A stretch of 64,000 bases of DNA from an uncultured Acetatifactor sp. (GTDB taxonomy: Bacteria > Bacillota > Clostridia > Lachnospirales > Lachnospiraceae). Location of the stretch: the NCBI GenBank assembly GCA_944383825.1, contig CALWRA010000003.1, positions 62,001 to 126,000 of the forward strand. The letters run 5' to 3'. The translations under genes were made by a program, and so were the position numbers. Shown piece after piece: positions 44,480 to 53,255 of the stretch (positions are counted from its first letter, which is position 1; the number at the start of each line of letters is the position of its first letter). The notes under the pieces were generated by a model, which saw nothing but the letters and a program-made list of their open reading frames with translations, was not told the DNA's origin and searched no databases.

Positions 44480-44566
44480 GATTAACATAGAAATATGTAA
44501 GAGCACGCCGAACTGTACAGGTGATATACAAGGCTTTCGGAGAAGATAAGAGAGGGGAGCGCGTAT

Positions 44567-45556
44567 ATGATTTTCAAATGTAAAAATTGTGGTGGAAATG
44601 TGATTTATAGCCCGGAAAAGCAAGCAATGTTCTGTCCGTTCTGTGAAAGTGAAGGAAGTCAGGAAAAGCAGGAATTTCCACAGCAGGAAATGCAGATTTG
44701 TCCCAACTGCGGCGGTCAGGTGCCTGTGCTGGAGCACACCAGCGCCACACAATGCCCTTACTGCGATAATTTTCTGCTTCTTGATCAGAGAATTTTGGGA
44801 GAATATGAGCCGCAGTTGATTATTCCGTTTGTATTTGGAAAAGAAAAATGTAAGGAATCCATTCGTGAAAAATTTAAAAAATTTCTTTTTGCACCTGTTG
44901 ACTTTTTATCTGAAGCCCGTCTGAACAGTATACAGGGAACGTATGTCCCTTTTTGGTTTTTTGATTATGATGTGGACTGCGATTTCTGCGGGGAGGGCAC
45001 ACGGGTGAGAAGCTGGACCAGGGGAGATATGCAGTACACGGAAACCTCCTATTATAATATTTTCCGGAATATAAGCGCTGATTTCAGAAACGTTCCGGTG
45101 GATGCTTCCGTGCAGATGCCCGATGACGTGATGGACCTTATGGAGCCGTATCAGTATGACCAGCTTCAGGAGTTTAAGCCGGAATATCTTTCAGGTTTTT
45201 ATGCGGAAAAATACAATATAACGGCAGAACAGTCCGAAAATCGTGCAAAACAGAAGATGAGGGAGGATGTGGAACAGATGATTGCCCAGAGTTATTCGGG
45301 ATATGGGCATGTGAATGTGCAGAAAAATCATATTCTGGTTAAGAGGGCAGAAAACCGCTATGGACTGCTTCCTGTATGGAAATATGTTTATCGCTATCAC
45401 GATAAAGAATATCCATTCTACGTCAATGGGCAAAACGGTAAAATTGTGGGCAGCGTTCCCATATCGAAACCAAAGGTATGGGCATATGCGGGAACGATCT
45501 GGCTGAGCCTGGTGCTTATTTTATGTATGATCAACGGCATTATTTATCTGCTGTAG
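44567..45556 (+). CDS. Membrane protein with two N-terminal zinc ribbons
   Basis: 329 residues. Two zinc-ribbon knuckle pairs (CKNCGG...CPFCES and CPNCGG...CPYCDN) occupy residues 5-70; a third C-x2-C is at CDFCGEG. The middle is a soluble alpha/beta region (IPFVFGKEKCKESIREKFKKF), and one transmembrane helix closes the protein (about 305-325), so the ribbons face the cytoplasm. Similar proteins are common in Clostridia and often misnamed as RNA polymerase subunits; function unknown. It is followed 58 bases later by a TPM protein, which suggests a joint membrane role. Confidence 0.8.
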   Translation: MIFKCKNCGGNVIYSPEKQAMFCPFCESEGSQEKQEFPQQEMQICPNCGGQVPVLEHTSATQCPYCDNFLLLDQRILGEYEPQLIIPFVFGKEKCKESIREKFKKFLFAPVDFLSEARLNSIQGTYVPFWFFDYDVDCDFCGEGTRVRSWTRGDMQYTETSYYNIFRNISADFRNVPVDASVQMPDDVMDLMEPYQYDQLQEFKPEYLSGFYAEKYNITAEQSENRAKQKMREDVEQMIAQSYSGYGHVNVQKNHILVKRAENRYGLLPVWKYVYRYHDKEYPFYVNGQNGKIVGSVPISKPKVWAYAGTIWLSLVLILCMINGIIYLL

Positions 45557-45614
45557 CAAGACAGAACAAAGACAGGAGGGAAAGCCGCTTTGGAAAGACG
45601 GCGGCAGAAAAAGA

Positions 45615-46469
45615 ATGGATAAAGATAACAGAAAAGAGGCGTTTCGGCAATACATACATTATTTTCGCTTTTGGTTTATTCTTCTTGGTGTGCTGGCCGT
45701 GCTGGTGGCAGCGTTTTTTATAGCCAGTCTGATCATGCCCGAGGCAGAGAGAGGTAACGCGGCGGCGCCTTCCGAACGTGTTTTTGATTATGCGGATGTG
45801 CTGACAGATGAAGAAGAGCAGAAACTGATGGAGCACATTGCCCGACGCGAGAAAGAGCAGCAGATAGATATTGTGCTGGTAACCATCAGTGAGGATGTGG
45901 AGAGGGACGGATTCTGGGAAACGCAGATGATGAATATTGCGGATGATTTCTATGACCAGAATGATTATGGCTACGACAAGGTGCACGGCGATGGAGTGCT
46001 GCTTTTGGAAAACTGGTATCCTGGTCAGGAGGGGAGCTGGCTTTCTACCTGCGGAAGAGTATATGAAAAATTCAGCGATTACGATATCGATATAGTTTTG
46101 GATGCCGTTTATGAGCGTGTAGAGGAAAGCCCTTTTGAGGCATACATGGCTTATGTGGATGAGGTCGGCAGACGAATGGACGGCCCGGGATTCGACATTC
46201 CCCCGGGAGTGATTCTGATTGTGCCTTTAGTGGCTGCCCTGATTTACGCATTTGTTCATTTGCGTCAAGAGAAGGCGAGAGATACTACCACAGCCACATC
46301 CTTTGTGCAGGGAGGAAAGCCCGCTATGAATGACAGCAGGGACGTGTTTGTAAGAAAGAATGTAGTTTCCAGAAAGATTCAGACCAGCAGCTCAGGCGGC
46401 AGCGGCAGGGGCGGAGGACACCGAAGCAGCGGAGGCGTTCGCCATGGCGGAGGCGGCAGACGGCGCTGA
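45615..46469 (+). CDS. TPM-domain (YgcG/Psb32-like) membrane protein with Gly/Arg/His tail
   Basis: 284-residue protein. A first transmembrane helix (about 21-41), an extracellular TPM domain (about 55-195: VFDYADVLTDEEEQKL, DIVLVTI, YGYDKVHGDGVLLL) and a second helix (about 197-215) are followed by a cytoplasmic tail ending in Gly/Ser/Arg/His repeats. TPM domains occur in putative acid phosphatases and photosystem repair factors; the bacterial role is unclear. ATG 45615 has only a weak site, whereas a strong AGGAGGG (45574-45580) precedes a 10-codon frame that overlaps this start. Confidence 0.82.
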   Translation: MDKDNRKEAFRQYIHYFRFWFILLGVLAVLVAAFFIASLIMPEAERGNAAAPSERVFDYADVLTDEEEQKLMEHIARREKEQQIDIVLVTISEDVERDGFWETQMMNIADDFYDQNDYGYDKVHGDGVLLLENWYPGQEGSWLSTCGRVYEKFSDYDIDIVLDAVYERVEESPFEAYMAYVDEVGRRMDGPGFDIPPGVILIVPLVAALIYAFVHLRQEKARDTTTATSFVQGGKPAMNDSRDVFVRKNVVSRKIQTSSSGGSGRGGGHRSSGGVRHGGGGRRR

Positions 46470-46481
46470 GGGATAGAAGGA

Positions 46482-46516
46482 AAAATAAAAGCGCTCATAG
46501 AGGGTATGAGCGCTTT
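46482..46516 (-). terminator. Terminator of rpsT
   Basis: Perfect 12-base-pair stem AAAGCGCTCATA / TATGAGCGCTTT with 5-base loop. In the minus direction it is followed by TATTTTT, a good U tract; in the plus direction by AAAA, so it mainly serves rpsT but may also block the convergent TPM transcript. Confidence 0.85.
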
Positions 46517-46536
46517 AAAATCGTATATGTTAAAAA

Positions 46537-46800
46537 TTAAGCCATCTGGTTAACAGCCCTGCTGATACGGGAAACCTTCCTTGCCGCATTGTTCTTGTGA
46601 TAAACACCTTTTGTAGCTGCCATTTCGATAACCTTGGTGGCGGAAACGAGCTCTGCCTTTGCAGCTTCCTTGTCACCGGACTCGATTACGGCATATACCT
46701 TTTTGATAGCTGTTTTCACACCGGATCTAATGGCTTTATTTCTCTCTGCCTTAGTACGGTTTACTAAAATTCTTTTTTTTGCGGATTTAATGTTAGCCAA
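46537..46800 (-). CDS. rpsT: 30S ribosomal protein S20
   Basis: 87-residue basic protein that binds 16S rRNA in the small subunit. After the start it reads ANIKSAKKRI, the standard S20 N-terminus. The start codon is TTG at 46800: GGAGGTG (46813-46807) is 6 bases upstream, while the upstream in-frame ATG at 46815 precedes that site. A TTG start is known for rpsT in other bacteria and links translation to IF3. Divergent from gpr, the usual clostridial context. Confidence 0.96.
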   Translation of the reverse strand: MANIKSAKKRILVNRTKAERNKAIRSGVKTAIKKVYAVIESGDKEAAKAELVSATKVIEMAATKGVYHKNNAARKVSRISRAVNQMA

Positions 46801-46889
46801 GTCATACACCTCCATCTGTATATAATATATTTTCTTGAAAATGTTTCACTTTAGCCAGACACGGAAGACTAACGTAAACATACTATTGT

Positions 46890-46918
46890 AGTGTAGTCAA
46901 TTCTTGAAAGTTTGTCAA
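46890..46918 (-). promoter_or_regulatory. rpsT promoter
   Basis: On the minus strand, perfect TTGACA (46918-46913), 17-base spacer, TACACT (46895-46890). Confidence 0.7.
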
Positions 46919-46973
46919 TACATATTTTCCTGTTTTTTGTAAAAAATATGAAAAAAAGCGAAAGGAAAGGCTT

Positions 46974-47888
46974 ATGGGGAATTTTCAGGTAAGGACAGAC
47001 TTGGCCCTGGAAGCAAGGGAGAGTATCAGTGAGGCGGACAGTAAGCTGCGGGGAGTACGCGTAGAGGAATACTATAAGGAAGAGGAAGACATTCAGGTCA
47101 CCAAGGTGATGATTGACACCAAAAATGCGGCAAAAGCTATGGGAAAACCCATTGGCACCTATGTGACTATGGAGGCTCCCGCTCTCGTTGAACCGGACGA
47201 AGACTATCACAGAGAAATTTCGGAATGCCTGGCCGAAGAGCTTCGGCAGATGATACCTGGCTGCGACAAGGAACAGTCTATTTTAATTGTGGGGCTGGGC
47301 AACAGGGAGGTGACGGCAGACGCGCTGGGGCCTCAGGTGGTGGATAATCTGTTTGTAACCAGGCATATTATTAAGGAATATGGAAAGGCAGCCTATAACT
47401 GTAGTAAAATCAATACCATCAGCAGCATTGAGCCGGGAGTTATGGCAAAGACAGGCATGGAAACTTCTGAGATCATAAAAGGAGTGATACATGAGACATC
47501 CCCGGATTTGCTGATTGTGATAGACGCCCTTGCAGCGCGCAGCACGAGACGGCTGAATAGGACGATTCAAATTACAAACACAGGGATACAGCCCGGCTCC
47601 GGAGTGGGAAATCATAGGAATGCTCTGACTCAGGAGAGTCTTGGAATACCCGTGATTGCCATAGGAGTTCCTACAGTGGTGGATGCAGCTACCATAGTGG
47701 GGGATGCATTGGAAAAGCTGATGGGGGACGACAAAGAGTTTGACAGTCTGAAATATATGGGACAGCATCGTCTGACTTTTGCGGAGCTGAACAACATGTA
47801 TATGACGGGAAAAGATATTGACGCCGTTATCAAAAGAGTGAGCTTTACGGTGTCCGAAGGGATTAATATTGCTCTGGAGAAGGAATAG
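46974..47888 (+). CDS. gpr: Spore germination protease GPR
   Basis: 304-residue aspartic-type endoprotease, made as a zymogen in the forespore, that degrades small acid-soluble spore proteins at germination. The pro-region cleavage motif RTDLALEARE is at residues 7-16. The core has GLGNREVTADALGPQVVDNL, NTISSIEPGVMAKTGMETSE and DALAARSTRRLNRT, all typical. It is shorter than Bacillus GPR (about 370) as in most clostridia. ATG has AAAGG upstream. spoIIP follows. Confidence 0.96.
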   Translation: MGNFQVRTDLALEARESISEADSKLRGVRVEEYYKEEEDIQVTKVMIDTKNAAKAMGKPIGTYVTMEAPALVEPDEDYHREISECLAEELRQMIPGCDKEQSILIVGLGNREVTADALGPQVVDNLFVTRHIIKEYGKAAYNCSKINTISSIEPGVMAKTGMETSEIIKGVIHETSPDLLIVIDALAARSTRRLNRTIQITNTGIQPGSGVGNHRNALTQESLGIPVIAIGVPTVVDAATIVGDALEKLMGDDKEFDSLKYMGQHRLTFAELNNMYMTGKDIDAVIKRVSFTVSEGINIALEKE

Positions 47889-47977
47889 CATATCTATGTC
47901 CGGCATATATTTAAAACAGCTCTAAAGAAAGGGAGTGCTTTGACGTAAAAGGAAGGAAAAACGCAGCCAGTCCTGCT

Positions 47978-49348
47978 GTGTGGTTGGCGGGGCTGGCTTT
48001 TCTGTGTTTATTTCTCCTGTCTGCCGTGAAGGACTTTGGGGGAAGTTCCGGAGATGGCCAGGATGCCAGGACAGATTCTACACTTGGAGAAGAGCTGCTT
48101 CGCAGCTTAGCAAGAGAAGCAGGCAATGCGTTATATAGACAGTTTGTCCCTGCTTTTTCCTTTGTCCAGGAGGAGACGGAAGCGTCGGGAATTCTGCAGA
48201 GTCAAATTGGTAGCCTGATGCCTCTTTACCGCTACGCAGAGAATTACGGCTATACCGGGAACGGTCAGAGCGGCCTTTTGCGGGGAGAATCCATGTCGCT
48301 GGAGGATATTTTGATGCAGGAGAATGGGGGTGCGATTCCCGAAGAGACCGGGCAAGAGGAAGCAGGCGCGCCGGAAGGAGCCCATGCCGGGGCGGAAGGT
48401 GAAACAGGGAATATGGAAGAAAGCGCCGGAGGACAGGCAGGGGCTGGAGAAGAAGCGGAGCCCTACGAGGATGAAACGTCTTTGGATGAACTGCTGCGGG
48501 CGGAGAATGAAGCGGCTATTCAGGCGTCCCAGGCTTTGTCCGGGCAGGAGAATGGAGCACAGTTCACGCCCCATACGCTGTTAAGCCCTATCGACCCTGT
48601 GACACTACAGGACTATGAAACACTGGTGCAGAATTATTACACCATTGACGCCAATACCATGGCGGGAAGCGACCAGCTGAACGCGCAAAAGCTGCTGGAA
48701 AAAGACATGACTCTTTCCAAGGATAGTCCGGGACCTCAAATATTGATATTTCATACTCACTCCCAGGAAACCTTTGCGGATTCCGTGGAAGGGGATGAAA
48801 GCACCTCCATTGTAGGAGTGGGAGAAAGGCTGGCGGGGATACTTACGGAAGAGTACGGCTATCAAGTGCTGCATCATACCGGACAATATGATGTGGATAC
48901 CCGGGACGATGCATATTCCAATGCCCTTCCGGCGATTGAGCAGGTGCTGAAGGAAAATCCCACTATACAGGTAGTTATTGACTTACATAGGGATCAGATG
49001 CCGGAGGAAACAAAGCTGGTTATGGATTTGGACGGCAGGCCCACAGCCCGGTTCATGTTTTTTAACGGACTGAGCAGAACAAAGAAGACAGGTAATATTT
49101 CTTATCTGTATAATGAAAATCAGGAGGATAATCTGGCGTTTTCTTTTCAGATGCAGATGGCGGCAGCTCAATATTACCCGGGACTTACAAGAAAGATCTA
49201 TCTGAAAGGCTATCGTTATAATATGCACTTAAGACCCCGGTACCTTCTGGTAGAGCTGGGTGCTCAGAATAATACCGTGGAAGAAGCCATGAATGCCTGT
49301 GACCCTCTGGCTCATATTCTTGACCTGGTGTTGAGCGGCTCTGTCTGA
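47978..49348 (+). CDS. spoIIP: Stage II sporulation protein P (peptidoglycan amidase/endopeptidase)
   Basis: Part of the DMP peptidoglycan-degrading complex that drives engulfment. One N-terminal transmembrane helix is followed by a long acidic, variable region (about 40-215, rich in Glu/Gly/Ala) and the catalytic domain (about 250-450): ILIFHTHSQETF carries the zinc-binding His and Glu, with VVIDLHRDQ and YLLVELGAQNNT further on. The N-terminus is uncertain. GTG 47978 gives a helix with hardly any cytoplasmic part and lacks a Shine-Dalgarno; the frame is open back to 47912 but has no ATG, GTG or TTG, although GGGAG lies near 47932. Confidence 0.92.
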   Translation: MWLAGLAFLCLFLLSAVKDFGGSSGDGQDARTDSTLGEELLRSLAREAGNALYRQFVPAFSFVQEETEASGILQSQIGSLMPLYRYAENYGYTGNGQSGLLRGESMSLEDILMQENGGAIPEETGQEEAGAPEGAHAGAEGETGNMEESAGGQAGAGEEAEPYEDETSLDELLRAENEAAIQASQALSGQENGAQFTPHTLLSPIDPVTLQDYETLVQNYYTIDANTMAGSDQLNAQKLLEKDMTLSKDSPGPQILIFHTHSQETFADSVEGDESTSIVGVGERLAGILTEEYGYQVLHHTGQYDVDTRDDAYSNALPAIEQVLKENPTIQVVIDLHRDQMPEETKLVMDLDGRPTARFMFFNGLSRTKKTGNISYLYNENQEDNLAFSFQMQMAAAQYYPGLTRKIYLKGYRYNMHLRPRYLLVELGAQNNTVEEAMNACDPLAHILDLVLSGSV

Positions 49349-49390
49349 TGGAGAAGGTGCGTCCGAGAGGCTTGCGCATCCGTGTTGGAC

Positions 49391-49419
49391 TGGACAATAA
49401 GGGCAAATTCTGATAAAAT
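49391..49419 (+). promoter_or_regulatory. Promoter of lepA-hemW
   Basis: TGGACA (49391-49396), 17-base spacer, TAAAAT (49414-49419), 34 bases before the lepA start. Confidence 0.65.
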
Positions 49420-49453
49420 CTAACTCAAATTGTACGGTTGGAGAGGAAAACGA

Positions 49454-51271
49454 ATGTCAGTAATAGATCAAAGTAAAATACGCAACTTTTGCATTGTTGC
49501 GCATATAGACCATGGCAAATCCACCCTGGCGGACAGAATTATAGAAAAAACGGGACTGCTCACCAGCAGGGAAATGCAGGCTCAGGTTCTGGACAACATG
49601 GATCTGGAGAGAGAAAGAGGAATTACCATCAAAGCACAAGCTGTTCGGACGGTTTACCGGGCGCAGGATGGAGAAGAATATATTTTTAATTTGATTGATA
49701 CACCGGGGCATGTTGATTTTAATTATGAAGTCAGCCGATCACTGGCAGCCTGTGACGGCGCCATTCTTGTGGTGGATGCCGCCCAGGGTATTGAGGCTCA
49801 GACCCTTTCCAATGTTTATCTGGCGCTGGATCACAATCTGGATGTGTTTCCCGTCATCAACAAAATTGATCTTCCAAGCGCCGAGCCCCAGAGGGTGATT
49901 GAGGAGATCGAGGACGTCATCGGCATAGAGGCTCAGGACGCCCCGCTAATTTCCGCAAAAAACGGCACCGGAATCGACGAGGTTCTGGAACAGATTGTAG
50001 AGAAAATCCCGGCCCCCTCGGGAAGTCCTGATAATCCGCTTCAGGCGCTGATTTTTGATTCTCTTTACGACCCCTATAAAGGCGTTATTATTTTCTGCCG
50101 TATTATGGAAGGAACTGTGAAAAAGGGGGTCAAAATCCGCATGATGGCCACAGGAGCCAGGGAGGAAGTGGTTGAAGTGGGGTATTTCGGCGCAGGACAG
50201 TTTATTCCCTGCGATGAGCTGAGCGCGGGTATGGTGGGCTATATCACCGCATCCATTAAAAACGTTAAGGATACGGCCGTTGGAGATACGGTTACTGACG
50301 ACAGCCGCCCCTGCGCACAGCCTCTTCCAGGTTATAAAAGGGTGCAGTCCATGGTTTACTGCGGCATGTACCCCGCTGATGGCGCAAAATATCCCGATCT
50401 TCGGGATGCTCTGGAAAAGCTCAGGCTAAACGACGCGTCTCTGAATTATGAGCCGGAGACCTCGGCCGCGCTGGGATTTGGATTCCGCTGCGGATTCCTG
50501 GGGCTTCTGCATATGGAGGTCATTCAGGAGCGTCTGGAAAGAGAATATAACCTGGATCTGGTTACTACTGCCCCTGGCGTGGTCTACAGGGTTCATAAAA
50601 CAAACGGCGAAATGATAGAGCTGACAAATCCTTCCAATCTGCCGGATCCATCAGAGATTGACTATATGGAAGAGCCTGTTGTCAGCGCGGAAATTATGGT
50701 GACCAGTGAATTTATCGGTTCTATTATGGAGCTGTGTCAGGAAAGAAGGGGAAGATACCTGGGTATGGAATACATTGAGGGAACCAGAGCGCTTTTGCGG
50801 TATGATCTGCCCTTGAATGAAATAATCTATGACTTTTTTGACGCCCTGAAATCCCGTTCCCGGGGATATGCTTCTTTTGATTATGACATCAAGGGCTATG
50901 AGAGAGCTGATCTGGTAAAGCTGGATATTTTGATTAACCGCGAGGAAGTGGACGCGCTCTCTTTTATCGTACATGCTGACTCTGCCTATGAAAGGGGCAG
51001 GAAGATGTGTGAAAGACTTAAGGATGAGATTCCCAGACATCTGTTTGAAATTCCCATTCAGGCGGCGGTAGGGGGCAAGATCATTGCAAGAGAGACGGTA
51101 AAGGCCATGAGAAAAGATGTGCTCGCCAAGTGCTACGGGGGGGACATTACCCGCAAGAAAAAACTGCTGGAGAAGCAGAAGGAGGGCAAGAAGCGCATGC
51201 GCCAGATCGGTAATGTGGAAATTCCCCAGAAGGCGTTTATGAGTGTGCTGAGATTGGATGACAGAAAATAG
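49454..51271 (+). CDS. lepA: Elongation factor 4 (LepA)
   Basis: 605-residue translational GTPase associated with ribosome assembly and back-translocation. G1 is AHIDHGKST (K22), G3 DTPGHVDF, G4 NKIDLPSA; domains II-III and the LepA-specific C-terminus ([26 protein letters not shown], broken by a turn) are present. ATG 49454 has GAGAGG 7 bases upstream; the in-frame ATG at 49430 does not. Its end overlaps hemW by 14 bases. Confidence 0.98.
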   Translation: MSVIDQSKIRNFCIVAHIDHGKSTLADRIIEKTGLLTSREMQAQVLDNMDLERERGITIKAQAVRTVYRAQDGEEYIFNLIDTPGHVDFNYEVSRSLAACDGAILVVDAAQGIEAQTLSNVYLALDHNLDVFPVINKIDLPSAEPQRVIEEIEDVIGIEAQDAPLISAKNGTGIDEVLEQIVEKIPAPSGSPDNPLQALIFDSLYDPYKGVIIFCRIMEGTVKKGVKIRMMATGAREEVVEVGYFGAGQFIPCDELSAGMVGYITASIKNVKDTAVGDTVTDDSRPCAQPLPGYKRVQSMVYCGMYPADGAKYPDLRDALEKLRLNDASLNYEPETSAALGFGFRCGFLGLLHMEVIQERLEREYNLDLVTTAPGVVYRVHKTNGEMIELTNPSNLPDPSEIDYMEEPVVSAEIMVTSEFIGSIMELCQERRGRYLGMEYIEGTRALLRYDLPLNEIIYDFFDALKSRSRGYASFDYDIKGYERADLVKLDILINREEVDALSFIVHADSAYERGRKMCERLKDEIPRHLFEIPIQAAVGGKIIARETVKAMRKDVLAKCYGGDITRKKKLLEKQKEGKKRMRQIGNVEIPQKAFMSVLRLDDRK

Positions 51272-52421
51272 AGAGCTGCAGTTGTATTTCCATATTCCCT
51301 TCTGCGAAAGGAAATGTCTGTATTGTGATTTTCTCTCGGCCCCGGGTTCCGAGAAGGAAAAAGAAGCCTATATGGACGCCCTGCTTGAAGAGCTGGAGGG
51401 CAGAGCGGAGGATTTTTCCGACAGGACGGTAAGCGGCATTTTTTTTGGCGGAGGAACGCCATCCCTGGTGTCGGGAGAAAGAATAAAGGAGCTTATGGAA
51501 GCCGTGAGGCGTTGTTACAGGCTGTCTGGAAGCGCTGAAGTTACTATGGAGGTGAATCCGGGGACGGCGGATGGGGACAAGCTTTTATGCTACCGCAGCG
51601 CGGGCGTCAATAGGCTGAGCATAGGCCTGCAGTCCGCAAAGGACGAGGAGCTTGCGCTCCTTGGAAGAATACATGATTTTGATCAGTTTCTGGATGTGTG
51701 GGAGGCTGGACGAGAAGCCGGCTTTCAAAATATGAGCGTTGATATTATGAGCGCGCTGCCGGGGCAGACATTGGACTCCTTTACAGAGACCCTGTATAAG
51801 GTTCTGACGCTTGAAAAGCCTCCTGAACATATTTCGGTCTATAGTCTGATTGTGGAGGAGGGGACGGTCTTTGCACAGCTTTTTAAGGAAGGAAAGCTGA
51901 TTCTCCCCGATGAGGACAGCGAGCGATTCATGTATGGGGAGACAAAACGCATTCTTGAAGAGCATGGTTATCAAAGATATGAGATATCCAACTATGCAAA
52001 GCCTGGTTTTGCCTGTCGGCACAACTGCGGATACTGGATGAGAAAGGATTATCTTGGATTTGGAATCGGTTCCGCATCTTTGATAGATAACGTACGGTTT
52101 CAGAATAGCAGAGATTTGAGGAAATTTCTGGAGGATCCCTTGTCCTGCCGGGAGGAGCTTCAAAGGTTGTCAAGGGAGGAGCGGATGGAGGAGTTCGTTT
52201 TCCTGGGGCTTCGCATGACGAGGGGGATCAGTCCCCTGCTTTTCCGGCGGGAATTTGGAGTTTCTCTGGAGGAAATATATGGTGGGATTATAGAGAAAAA
52301 TCAAAAGGATGGTCTTCTGTTTTACCGGATCGATCCCGATACAGAGGAAAAAATGCTGGCGCTTACGGACAGGGGATTGGATTTAAGCAACTATTGTATG
52401 GCGCAGTTTTTGCTTTCATGA
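51258..52421 (+). CDS. hemW: Radical SAM heme chaperone HemW
   Basis: 387-residue radical SAM protein. The cluster motif is C16-ERK-C20-LY-C23 followed by D-F rather than a fourth Cys, which separates HemW from true coproporphyrinogen dehydrogenase HemN. SAM-binding motifs FFGGGTPSL and EVNPGT follow, then the HemN C-terminal domain. It binds heme and delivers it to respiratory targets. ATG lies inside the lepA end, so the genes are translationally coupled. In many Firmicutes hrcA follows; here a sporulation sigma gene does. Confidence 0.94.
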   Translation: MTENRELQLYFHIPFCERKCLYCDFLSAPGSEKEKEAYMDALLEELEGRAEDFSDRTVSGIFFGGGTPSLVSGERIKELMEAVRRCYRLSGSAEVTMEVNPGTADGDKLLCYRSAGVNRLSIGLQSAKDEELALLGRIHDFDQFLDVWEAGREAGFQNMSVDIMSALPGQTLDSFTETLYKVLTLEKPPEHISVYSLIVEEGTVFAQLFKEGKLILPDEDSERFMYGETKRILEEHGYQRYEISNYAKPGFACRHNCGYWMRKDYLGFGIGSASLIDNVRFQNSRDLRKFLEDPLSCREELQRLSREERMEEFVFLGLRMTRGISPLLFRREFGVSLEEIYGGIIEKNQKDGLLFYRIDPDTEEKMLALTDRGLDLSNYCMAQFLLS

Positions 52422-52480
52422 CAGGCACCCGGGACAAAATTTCTTCATAGACTATTGTAAAGAGCAATCCAGGGGGTATT

Positions 52481-53113
52481 TTGAAAACTTTTCAAAAACC
52501 TTTAACCTCAGGAGAAGAAGCCGAGTATATCCGGCTGCTGCAGGAAGGCGCCCCCGAAGAGGCCAGACGGGCCAAGGAGATTCTCATAGAGCGCAATCTG
52601 CGGCTTGTAGCTCACATTGCCAAGAAATATCAGAATGTAGATGAAGATATGGAGGACTTAATTTCCATTGGCTGTATAGGCCTGATCAAGGCCATAGACA
52701 CCTTCGACTCCGGCAAAGGGAGGCTGGCCACCTATGCCTGCCGCTGCATCGACAATGAGCTTCTGATGCTTCTGCGCAGCAAAAAGAAAACTTCTCGGGA
52801 GGTCTCTTTGTTTGAACCCATAGGACAGGATAAGGAAGGCAACGAAATACACCTGGTAGACGTTATAGAACAGCAGCAGCCGGATATTGTTGATCATATG
52901 GAATTTCACACCAATATCAAAAGGCTTTTTGCACTCATGGAGGAGTGGCTTACGAAAAGAGAAAAGGAAATTCTGATTATGCGGTACGGGTTGGATGGGA
53001 AACCAGAGGCTACTCAGAATGAGATTGGTTCAAAGCTCGGAATTTCCCGAAGCTATGTGTCAAGAATTGAAAAAAAGGCCCTGCAGAAATTACGGGATAA
53101 ATTTGAATTTTAA
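52481..53113 (+). CDS. sigK: Sporulation sigma factor sigma-K, without pro-sequence
   Basis: 210-residue late mother-cell sigma factor. Region 2 (ERNLRLVAHIAKKYQN, DLISIGCIGLIKAIDTF), the SigK-type block SLFEPIGQDKEGNEIHLVDV and region 4 (LGISRSYVSRIEKKALQKL) match SigK. The first residues MKTFQKPLTSGEEAEY align with the mature N-terminus of B. subtilis SigK, and an in-frame stop at 52448 leaves no room for the 20-residue inhibitory pro-sequence. TTG start with AGGGGG upstream. C. difficile SigK also lacks a pro-sequence. The gene is intact and not split by a skin element. Confidence 0.93.
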   Translation: MKTFQKPLTSGEEAEYIRLLQEGAPEEARRAKEILIERNLRLVAHIAKKYQNVDEDMEDLISIGCIGLIKAIDTFDSGKGRLATYACRCIDNELLMLLRSKKKTSREVSLFEPIGQDKEGNEIHLVDVIEQQQPDIVDHMEFHTNIKRLFALMEEWLTKREKEILIMRYGLDGKPEATQNEIGSKLGISRSYVSRIEKKALQKLRDKFEF

Positions 53114-53125
53114 ACAACCCCGCCC

Positions 53126-53154
53126 TTGCCAATCTCTTTCCGCCGGGGTATAAT
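53126..53154 (+). promoter_or_regulatory. Promoter and structured leader of the PilT-like gene
   Basis: TTGCCA (53126-53131), 17 bases, TATAAT (53149-53154). The roughly 90-base leader holds CCCGTC/GACGGG and an ATTAAG...CTTAAT stem closed over GCGG/CCGC, so it is strongly structured just before the Shine-Dalgarno. Confidence 0.65.
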
Positions 53155-53255
53155 AAGGCATACACCCGTCAAGACGGGAAAAGTACCGTACTGATTAAGG
53201 CTTGATTGACGCGGCAGTGTCCGCTTAATATACCGAAAGAATGGGAGAAAGCAAA

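Noticed and set aside
52481..53113. sigK interrupted by a skin-type element
   Set aside because: The gene is continuous from region 2 to region 4 with no insertion or recombinase.
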